A stretch of DNA of 64,000 bases from Melitaea cinxia (Eukaryota > Arthropoda > Insecta > Lepidoptera > Nymphalidae), in NCBI RefSeq assembly GCF_905220565.1, contig NC_059406.1:1994001-2058000 (forward strand), given 5' to 3'. Numbering within the stretch: the first letter of the stretch is position 1; each line of letters begins with the position of its first letter. Of this stretch, positions 56,951 through 64,000 are shown piece after piece. The notes below the pieces were generated by a model. The model ran no database searches and was not told where the DNA came from. It was given only the letters and a program-made list of their open reading frames with translations. The position numbers and the translations under genes were made by a program.

Positions 56951-57024
56951 AAAAATTAATTATAATTAATAAATTAATTATAATTAATAAATTAATTATA
57001 ATTAATAAATTAATTTATAATTAA
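56951..57024. repeat. 18-bp AT-only tandem repeat, 4 units
   Basis: AAATTAATTATAATTAAT repeated about four times, the last unit with one inserted T. Self-complementary AT sequence. Confidence 0.8.
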
Positions 57025-57119
57025 GATATGAAACTGTCACCGATTCGGACTGTAGTTTCTGCAGAGAAGAATCGGCAAGAAATTCTGAAGCTAAATATTA
57101 ATTTACAATAAAAAATTAG

Positions 57120-57325
57120 TTATGACTTCATTATGTGTTCACAAAAACGTTTATAAAATTGTTCCTTATTGAGATGCATCACGTGTCGTTCGTTTAGACA
57201 CGGGAGGAGGTCGGCTAACGAACGTTTCAGCCGATAATCTTCAACAAACCATCGAATGCAGAAATCAAAATCAGAGCCATTTTCAAACTGAATTTCTTCC
57301 AATGTTCGAAAATATCCATTTCAAA
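57120..57325 (-). CDS. Unrecognised short frame, 60-68 codons
   Basis: Minus-strand frame, open from a stop near 57325 to TAA/TGA-type termination near 57120, ending FYKRFCEHIMKS. The composition is protein-like (acidic and basic residues mixed, SDFDFCIRWFVEDYRLKRS), unlike the other short frames nearby. I do not recognise a family. A conventional start codon is missing (the frame can begin at TTG 57302), and the sequence before it is not a good splice acceptor. CCGATTCTTCTCTGCAGAAA just downstream also occurs near 29400, so it may be part of an old repeat. Confidence 0.25.
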
Positions 57326-57764
57326 ACTATTATACTGTTTGAAAGCGATGAAATATTATGGAAAAGTGTTGGAATATGCATAGTAGAACGTCGCCTTTTC
57401 TTCTGAGTTTTTTTTCTTCAATTGACTTAAACATTAGTGCAAAGATAAATGATAAAAATATTGGCAGATAGTTGTACTAAATTATGCTCTATTAAGTGCC
57501 TGTTACACCCGTTGCTGGTAAAGCTTATCTCGTACGTAAGTTGCGGATAAGCTTTGTCAGTACGAGGTAAGACATTCACGTAAAAAAAAACTACAACTTT
57601 TGGACTTATAGGTTGCGAATAGTATAGTATTATAGATAAACTGGAGTTTGATGGTGAACCAGACGAATGACAGAAAATTTTATCAGTTGGATATCGTTCT
57701 ATTAATTCTACAGTAGATAGCGTGTTATCGCAGATATCTGATAGCCAATGTTACTCTATGCTGC
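57326..57764. other. AT-rich non-coding DNA
   Basis: No gene or repeat recognised. A worn inverted pair around GCTTATCTCGTACG / CAGTACGAGGTAAG lies near 57520-57570. Confidence 0.35.
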
Positions 57765-58070
57765 GCTTCAGCTTGTAATATCCCACTACTGGGCATAGGC
57801 CTCTTTCCCCGTGTAGGAGAAGGATCAGAGCTTAAACCACCACTCTGTGGTAGATGGGTGGTACAGGTGTACGTGATAACAACCAGAGCTGACGGCTTAA
57901 GGTGCTCTCTGAGGCACGGCGGCGAGACCCACAAGAACTGCACAAACACCCAGACCACGGCAAACGTCTGTATGGCTTATACAATGGTTTTTCACGTGCG
58001 GGGCTCGAATCCGTAACCGCCAGTGCAACAGCCACAAATCAGTGTTGTGACCACAGCGTCAATGCTGCTG
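57765..58070 (-). mobile_element. SINE-1 with RTE tail
   Basis: Minus strand: worn box A, GTTACGGATTCGAGCCCCGC (box B), CCGTGGTCTGGGTGTTTGTG, CTTGTGGGTCTCGCCGCC and the RTE-type tail (plus strand: CCCACTACTGGGCATAGGCC). Confidence 0.75.
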
Positions 58071-58884
58071 TTAGTCATGTTAGACTAAATAAGTCATGTT
58101 AGAAACATTATTTCGTATGATATTGATTGTACGTCAGATAGCTTTGACAACAACTGTTGAAACGGGCTTAAAATAGAGCTTAAGTTTATAATCTAGAATG
58201 GTAGCGAAACATTTTGAATAATGTAATTTCGTGTAGTGTATACAAGTAAGTTAATAAACAATAACTAAATGTCCGTACAATACAAAATATAATCCGACGC
58301 TAATTCACTGACATTTGTAGTGAGCGTACCCATTAATTATCTTACTTTACATAGTACGTGATGGTAAGATGAATGGTATATTAAACACGCGAATTTCATT
58401 CGGTTTAGCGACAGGAATCAGGCTTACATTCAGCGGAATTAGCGTTGGAGACAATCGTTTGCGGTCACGTATGGCACACGACGGCGTGTCGGCGTGTTTT
58501 ACAAAACGTCACGTCGTTTCTTGAGAATCGAACGTGACTCGAACGACACGTCGAATCAATTATGAAATACTTGTTTCGGGTTAATTGCATGTGAATGTGT
58601 TAGTTTGTTTCTATTCGCGCGTTTTATGGTTTGTTTTCGTTTGTTGTATTGTACATATATTATGTTTCTTTATGCAATTTACCATTAATTATTTGCTATC
58701 GCTATCCAATTAATTTTTAAAAAGTTTTTGACACTAAATTAAATATAAAGATGTAATCTAATGTGTCTATAAAATCTTTGATATCGTCGTTTAAGTATGT
58801 AAAGTAAAAATGTAGAAAAATAAATAATAAAAGAATACGTTAAACAGTAAAGTTGAACGACGATAAACGGATAAACTATTCTTA
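58071..58884. other. Non-coding DNA with a possible single-copy block
   Basis: 58390-58580 is less AT-rich (CAGGAATCAGGCTTACATTC, CACGACGGCGTGTCGGCGTG, CAAAACGTCACGTCGTTTCT) and has no repeat match here. No coding frame. Confidence 0.35.
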
Positions 58885-59325
58885 ACAACCGCTCTGGTGT
58901 AGTGGTGCGTGCGCCGTGTACGCGCCTAAATACCAGCGGTTTGTGGGTCTGCGGGTTCGGCTCTCCCTCGGGGTATTGTATATTTGTACTTGTACAAATA
59001 TTTGTTTCCGCTTTGGATGTCTGTCCTTGTGGGTCTCCCTATCGGAGAGCATGTTAAGCTGTCGGTCCCGGTTGTCGTATACACATGATAGCGATCATTA
59101 CTCATAGTAGGGAATATATCCGCTAAGGGTGTTTGTCGTAGTCTGGGTGTTTGTGCAGTCCTTGTGGGTCTCCCCACGTTAAGGCACGTTAAGGTTGTTA
59201 TCATGTACACCTGATAGCGATCGTTACTCATAATAGGGAATATATCCGCTAACCCGCAGTGTAGCAGCGTGGTTGATTAAGCTCTGATCCTTCTCCTACA
59301 TGAAGAATGGGATGTTACAGACTAG
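58885..59325 (+). mobile_element. SINE-2 with internally duplicated body
   Basis: Head CGCTCTGGTGTAGTGGTGCG, worn box B (GCGGGTTCGGCTCTCC), then the body block GTCCTTGTGGGTCTCC..GATAGCGATC.TTACTCATA..GGGAATATATCCGCTAA twice (about 59025-59126 and 59156-59260). A normal RTE-type end (GAATGGGATGTTACAGACTA) follows. The duplication is partial and head-to-tail. Confidence 0.75.
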
Positions 59326-59327
59326 TT

Positions 59328-59346
59328 GATCGATCGATCGATCGAA
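59328..59346. repeat. (GATC)n microsatellite
   Basis: Perfect GATC repeat of about 4.5 units immediately after the SINE-2 end. It could be its simple-sequence tail. Confidence 0.6.
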
Positions 59347-59436
59347 ACTATTCTTTACCACCAAATCTGACGATCTGACGAATTTGTTAATTTTAGAATA
59401 TGAGTATCTGACTTTAAAGGTTATTGTCGTGTTAAA

Positions 59437-59605
59437 ATATAACATAACATAACATAACAATACACTTTATTGTACACCAAAACAGAAACAATACATATTA
59501 TGAACTTATACAGAGTATCATCAGGCACAAAGGGCGGCCTTATCGCTAAAAAGCGATCTCTTCCAGGCATCCTAGGGGCAGAGGAGATGCTATTGTGTCA
59601 GTGTA
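59437..59605 (-). other. LINE 3' UTR with terminal stem-loop
   Basis: Minus strand reads CTGGAAGAGATCGCTTTTTAG then CGATAAGGCCGCCC, ending GGTGTACAATAAAGTG and (TTATG)n. The stem TCGCT/AGCGA corresponds to TGGCT/AGCCA in the copies at 11025 and 17808. Confidence 0.75.
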
Positions 59606-59644
59606 GGTGTACAAATTGAGACATAAACGTTTGAATATATTTAC

Positions 59645-59784
59645 TTATTTACATACATACATACATACATAAACATATACATAAATACATACCTACGTAC
59701 ATACATACATACATACACATATACATACAAATATACATAAACATATACATACAAAAACACATACATACAAACATACATACAAAC

Positions 59785-59815
<31 letters not shown>
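59645..59815. repeat. (CATA)n / (AT)n microsatellite in the LINE 3' UTR
   Basis: Imperfect CATA repeats with a (TA)n segment near 59798-59814, directly after the ORF2 stop on the minus strand. The Tyr/Val/Met-rich frame through it is an artefact. Confidence 0.8.
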
Positions 59816-59818
59816 ATT

Positions 59819-62764
59819 TTATTCACGTTGAATATCAAGATAATGCTTCCTGACAGCCTTTTTAAAAATAGAAAGCGATTGTACACGTCTAATATGCAAG
59901 GGTAAAGAATTCCAAAGTCGAGAAGCTTGAACAGTGAAAGATTTAGTATAAAAGGAAGAGGAGTGAGGGGGAATTTCAAGAAGTAAGGTATTCTCAGAAA
60001 GAAGACTGCGTTCATGGATATCACTAAGAAATTTAAATCGTTGCTTTAGATAAGCAGGTGCAACAGGGTTAAATAGAATAGAGTAAAGTAAGTTAAGAAT
60101 ATGCGTATTCCTGCGAAAGCGAATAGGGAGCCACTTAAGTTTTTTACGGAATTCAGAGATATGATCATATTTACGAAGGCCAAATACGAATCGTATACAT
60201 AAATTCTGGATTCGCTCAAGTTTATTAATCTGCTCTTCAGTAATGTCAAGATAACATGTGTCTGCGTAGTCCAGAATTGGTAATAGAAGACTATTTGCAA
60301 GAGCAATTTTGGTGGGAATTGGAAGTAGATTACGCAGCCTGCGAAGAGATCCAGCCGAAGCAAAAACTTTACGACTGACTTCACAAATCTGTGGGCCCCA
60401 TGATAGATGTTGATCAAAAATAACGCCTAGATTCTTCACACTTTCACTATATGGAATTACAATACCATTAAAAATTACAGGAGGTAGTTGAGATCGATTT
60501 ATACGGCTAATTAATTTTGAACTTCCTATAATTATAGTCTTAGTTTTGGTTGGATTTACTACTAATCCGTAAGCTTTACTCCATGTAGAAATGGCAAGTA
60601 GATCACCATTTATACGAGATACACATTGAGGCAAGTCACTTACAGTAGAATGAGAGTATATTTGGAGATCGTCTGCATAGAGGTGGTAGAGAGAAGTTAT
60701 AATATTACAAATGGAATTAATAAATATAGAAAATAATAGAGGGTAGAGCACACCACCCTGGGGGACACCAGCAGCAACCAATAACCAGTTTGAAAATGTG
60801 TCATTCAATTTAATTCGCTGCCGGCGACCCTGTAAGTAACTTTGAAACCAATCAGTGGCCTCTGGAGATATGTTAAGAGAACGCATAATGTCACAAAGTA
60901 TATCAAAGTCTACAGTATTGAAAGCGTTACTGAAATTAAGCAACGTCAATACTGTAACCTCGCGCCTGTCCATGCTAGATCGTATATCGTCAGTTATTTT
61001 GACAAGTGCAGTAGTCGTACTATGACCAGGACGGAAACCGGATTGCGAGGTATTTAGGAGACTGTGTTTCAAAAGGAATAGGTTCAGTTGATTATACACA
61101 AGGCGCTCGAAGACTTTGGATAAAAAGGGAAGAATAGAAATGGGACGATATTCGGACAGGGATGATGGATTAAGTTTTTTCGGGATAGGTATAATATCAG
61201 CATCTTTCCACGTAGACGGAAAAGAGCCAGTGGAGATTGAAGTATTAAAAATTTTGGTTAATATTGGTGTAAGTAAATTAAGGAGAGGAATGATCATCTT
61301 ACGACTAATGCTGTCAGATCCGACGGAGTTGGACTTAATAGCTAAAATGTTCTTCTTAACATCACATTCAGCCAGCTGATTAAGAAAGAAAGTGGGAGTA
61401 TTAGGAGTTGGCAAGGTTGAAAGTCGATTACTTGTCAAAGATTTAGTCACACTATCAATGGTAACAGATGAGGAAAAATGGAGATTCAACTCGTTAAGGT
61501 CTAAATTTTGAGAGCGATAATTCTGATGCGCTTTGCCAACTCCCAGTGATTTTAGAAAGTTCCAGACTTTACTAGGATCTTCTTCTTCGATGACAGATTT
61601 ATAGATGTGGCGTCGTTGTGCATCTCTACACACCCTATTACAACGATTCCGAGCCTTAATATATATCTCTTTATTAGCTTCACAGCTATTCAATCTGTAT
61701 CGTGACTTTGCGCGAACCTTTTTCTCCTGTAATTTTCTAATTTCAGGAGTAATCCATGGAGCAGGGTGATGTCTTACCCTTACAGGTCGAATGGGTGCGT
61801 GTACATCATATAGTTGAATTAACAGAGAGTTAAAAACAGCCACTTGGTCGTCGATTGTATCTGCATTACAAACAACCGACCAATCGATTTTCGCTGCATC
61901 ATCCTGGAGTCTATCTAAATCCATCCCACCAAAATTCCGTTGCAGAAGAATTCTAGATTTAAGTTTAGGGGGCTTGATTTTGTACGATAGATACAACAAA
62001 TCGTGATAGGAGAATGTATCGGCAGAACATTGACCGTGTTTTTCGACATGGTCAACGGAAGAAACAATAATGAGATCTAAAAGAGATGGAACACTATTAG
62101 GAAAAGCATGAGTAGCAAGTAAAGGCAGGATATGAAGATTTGACGCATTAATAAGAGTTTTAAGACGGGAAGACCGGTGATCGTTTTTGAGCAGGCAGGT
62201 GTTAAAATCACCCATGATCACTGTGTGACTATACAGAGGAGTTAAATTTTGAAGTAAAGATTCTAATGAGTTAAAGTAATCAACAGTAAGGCATGGGCTA
62301 TAGAAGACACCAAGAAGAAGTTTTGTATGAGAAAAAATCACCTCCACAAAAAGATGCTCTGCATCACCGGTCTGAGGTTGCGAAGTGTCAATGATATTAA
62401 AAGGGATATGAGAGCGGATATATATTGCAACCCCTCCACCAGCCCGACCAATGCGGTCGTTACGGATCAGGTGGAATCCCGGTAAAGAGAAAGAAGTAGA
62501 GGGCAAACAAGGTTTGAGCCAAGACTCGGAGACTAGGACACCATGAATATTGCCATTATTGAGAGAAGACAACAAGTCTGGATAATGAGCAGGGATACTC
62601 TGTGCATTTATGTGTACTAAGTTGAAGTTCTTAGGAGTATTCGCAAAATAGGAGTCTAACGTGTCGCTCAAAGATGGAATACTATAATAACTGTCAACAC
62701 TACTTAAATCATCGGAAGCAGAAGATAGCGATAAAAAAGCATCACTATCATTAATGAATGACAT
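59819..62764 (-). CDS. LINE ORF2: APE endonuclease plus reverse transcriptase, CR1 group; motif A mutated
   Basis: Single 981-codon frame, the expected size for CR1-type ORF2. The endonuclease spans about residues 45-260: HINAQS (51-56), SESWL (79-83), GDFNT (185-189), and SYH (252-254) where the family usually has SDH. The reverse transcriptase spans about 490-760: WKDADIIPIPKK, YRPISILP (539-546), motif A TLLNFSNAFNTVD (607-619), GVPQGGVLY (666-674) and YADD (696-699). In motif A both Asp positions are Asn (N610 replaces the catalytic Asp, N616 the second). The C-terminus LWNSLPLHIRRVQSLSIFK is typical. The frame is intact but reverse transcription should fail. ATG 62764 is the first Met; no upstream in-frame extension was needed. 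Confidence 0.9.
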   Translation of the reverse strand: MSFINDSDAFLSLSSASDDLSSVDSYYSIPSLSDTLDSYFANTPKNFNLVHINAQSIPAHYPDLLSSLNNGNIHGVLVSESWLKPCLPSTSFSLPGFHLIRNDRIGRAGGGVAIYIRSHIPFNIIDTSQPQTGDAEHLFVEVIFSHTKLLLGVFYSPCLTVDYFNSLESLLQNLTPLYSHTVIMGDFNTCLLKNDHRSSRLKTLINASNLHILPLLATHAFPNSVPSLLDLIIVSSVDHVEKHGQCSADTFSYHDLLYLSYKIKPPKLKSRILLQRNFGGMDLDRLQDDAAKIDWSVVCNADTIDDQVAVFNSLLIQLYDVHAPIRPVRVRHHPAPWITPEIRKLQEKKVRAKSRYRLNSCEANKEIYIKARNRCNRVCRDAQRRHIYKSVIEEEDPSKVWNFLKSLGVGKAHQNYRSQNLDLNELNLHFSSSVTIDSVTKSLTSNRLSTLPTPNTPTFFLNQLAECDVKKNILAIKSNSVGSDSISRKMIIPLLNLLTPILTKIFNTSISTGSFPSTWKDADIIPIPKKLNPSSLSEYRPISILPFLSKVFERLVYNQLNLFLLKHSLLNTSQSGFRPGHSTTTALVKITDDIRSSMDRREVTVLTLLNFSNAFNTVDFDILCDIMRSLNISPEATDWFQSYLQGRRQRIKLNDTFSNWLLVAAGVPQGGVLYPLLFSIFINSICNIITSLYHLYADDLQIYSHSTVSDLPQCVSRINGDLLAISTWSKAYGLVVNPTKTKTIIIGSSKLISRINRSQLPPVIFNGIVIPYSESVKNLGVIFDQHLSWGPQICEVSRKVFASAGSLRRLRNLLPIPTKIALANSLLLPILDYADTCYLDITEEQINKLERIQNLCIRFVFGLRKYDHISEFRKKLKWLPIRFRRNTHILNLLYSILFNPVAPAYLKQRFKFLSDIHERSLLSENTLLLEIPPHSSSFYTKSFTVQASRLWNSLPLHIRRVQSLSIFKKAVRKHYLDIQRE

Positions 62765-63361
62765 TTATGATATTAAAGATATATAAATAAATTAATAAAA
62801 TAACTAAATAAAATATTTGTGATGTATATTTCTAAAAATATATTATGATAAAATAAATAAAATAAATAAATAATAATAATAATAATAGGTTGATATAAAA
62901 TTATACGTATATATATTATAATAAAATATGTGTAAATACCGTTCAATGCACCCACCAGCTGCATGGAGAGTAATTTAATATACTAAAAATAACAAAAGAT
63001 TAATAAACATGAGTCGTAACTAAAATCATTACAAAATCATCACTAAACTATTCATGTACTTACTATGAAAACATTTACATGTATATAAAGAAGTCTTAGT
63101 AAAATTACGCAATTTCATAGACAAAAAATTATTATCAAATAGCAATAAATGCATCTATTACCTGTGCACATCGGGTAACACTATCAACTAGCTATCAATA
63201 TCAATGAGTTAAAATAGCAAAAAAAAAGTCATAATTTATACTAAGTAACGAGTTATTAAAATTAATATAAGTTAATACAGCAAATTAAATAATTAAATAC
63301 CGATGACGAATAACAGGACTGGAGGAGATGCCTGTCACGGTGTAAACTGCAAAACACAAAG
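62765..63361. other. AT-rich spacer between LINE ORF1 and ORF2
   Basis: 597 bp of low-complexity AT-rich DNA (AATAAATAA runs near 62850-62890). I see no ORF or recognisable repeat. The spacer is long compared with the short gap or overlap usual between CR1-type ORFs, so an insertion is possible. Confidence 0.6.
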
Positions 63362-64000
63362 CTATTTCTTTAACCCCCGTTTTGGTCGAGATGCAGCCAC
63401 CTTGCTTTCCGGCTGTTTCTGGACGGCAGTGGTGTTTTTAGACGGCGACTTAGACGCTTCTGTCGAACTGGATCCTGGGATTTTATCGAGGTCAGCCAGA
63501 CACTCGGCCCGATGCCGCGTTCCGTCCGGGGTAATTACGAAGATTGTGCCTTCACGTGTCCAGCACCGACTGACACCAAACCTCTCTCTAGCCACAAGGA
63601 ATGCATCATGACGAACCTTAGTTAAGAATTCTGATTGTGTGACACCAGTTCCTTTCAACTTCGTCTTGGCGTACCAGACTTTATCACGGACTGCGATATA
63701 AATATAATAAATATATAAAGCGAACCACAATAGGACGCGGTTTCCCCGCAGATGGACGGCCTAATCTATAAGAGGTTTTGATGCTGGTACTAGAGAAATT
63801 GGCTAGGTTCAAATTCTGAGCAACAATGCTGGTAACTCGCGCCGATGTATCTTCACCCTTGTCTTCAGGGACACCGTGGAAAAGAATCAGCTTGCGCCTA
63901 GTCTTCATCTCTTGGCGGTCAATAACTAGGGTCAAAAATTCGACTTGCCGCTGGAGTGCTGTGAGAGCAGAAAGAATGAACCTTTTGAAGTTGTTGAAGT
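63362..64000 (-). pseudogene. LINE ORF1 (L1-ORF1p-like RNA-binding protein), frameshifted, incomplete
   Basis: Two overlapping frames make one protein. The upstream part enters from the window edge (FLTLVIDRQEMKTRRKLILF, HGVPEDKGEDTSARVTSIV, SYRLGRPSAGKPRPIVVRF), and the downstream part (AVRDKVWYAKTKLKGTG, GVSRCWTREGTIFVITPDG) ends in a basic Lys/Ser-rich tail (KRGLKK). This resembles the RRM-like plus C-terminal domains of LINE ORF1 proteins with the R-K-L-I-hydrophobic-G-V-P/E motif. An AT-only insert at about 63695-63718 breaks the frame between VVRF and AVRDK. The N-terminus lies outside the window. Confidence 0.75.

Larger units (their letters stand above)
59437..64000 (-). mobile_element. 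CR1-type LINE, nearly full length, running off the window
   Basis: Continuous minus-strand element. The (TTATG)n tail is at 59438-59460. The 3' UTR has GGTGTACAATAAAG and a stem-loop (59543-59556). A (TATG)n-rich stretch at 59645-59815 follows, then ORF2 59819-62764, a 597-bp AT-rich spacer and ORF1 from 63362 past the window end. A short tandem tail, not poly(A), fits the CR1 group. No other copy here reaches this length. Confidence 0.8.

Noticed and set aside
59641..60024. 127-codon frame rich in Tyr, Val, Met and Cys on the minus strand
   Set aside because: It is a translation of the (CATA)n microsatellite plus an out-of-frame part of LINE ORF2.
60842..61379. Plus-strand frames opposite LINE ORF2
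   Set aside because: They lie antisense to the continuous 981-codon frame and have no domain.
1..64000. Host gene or gene cluster, or a novel defence or biosynthetic system
   Set aside because: No frame outside transposable elements shows a recognisable domain, and no exon series with splice sites could be assembled by eye. Spliced alignment to a lepidopteran protein set would be the decisive test.

Overview
The window looks like lepidopteran (butterfly or moth) genomic DNA. It is AT-rich and eukaryotic, with no bacterial-type genes. It carries repeat types I associate with Lepidoptera: RTE and CR1/Jockey-type LINEs, tRNA-derived SINEs ending in an RTE-like tail, and very common short elements whose ends read AACCGACTTC. 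I found no convincing host protein-coding exon, tRNA or rRNA gene. The window is best read as a gene-poor intergenic or long-intron region filled by successive waves of transposable elements. Family names (A, B, C, SINE-1/2/3) are my own labels, and all family membership was judged by eye.

Layout. 1-11 kb: family A copies, SINE relics, Helitron-like CTAG-ended elements, an RTE relic and three family B copies. 11-20 kb: a CR1-type 3' end, a family C copy, an RTE-tailed short element with target duplication, and several LINE relics. 20-30 kb: densest LINE area, with a 5'-truncated RTE inserted in a family B repeat (exact 11-bp target duplication) and a 5'-truncated CR1/Jockey-type LINE with a 767-codon open frame inserted in a family C repeat. 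30-39 kb: SINEs, family A and C fragments and long AT-rich stretches. 39-44 kb: structured DNA, namely two long near-perfect inverted repeats, a 130-bp tandem array, and a 117-bp array carrying Pho/YY1-like motifs. 47.8-50.3 kb: a multi-level nest (CR1-type LINE interrupted by family A and by a hAT element that itself holds a LINE fragment). 52.2-53.5 kb: a dead piggyBac-type transposase. 59.4-64 kb: a nearly complete CR1-type LINE on the minus strand, with a 981-codon ORF2 and an ORF1 running off the window end.

How the parts relate. The SINEs and short RTE-tailed elements share their last ~40 nt with the RTE ORF end, so RTE is the likely source of their mobilisation. Several copies share a CR1-type 3' stem-loop with compensatory base changes. 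Family B shares its last ~50 nt with the 26.3-28.8 kb LINE. No copy is demonstrably active: the long CR1 ORF2 has Asn for the catalytic Asp of reverse-transcriptase motif A, and the RTE, hAT and piggyBac copies are truncated or frameshifted.
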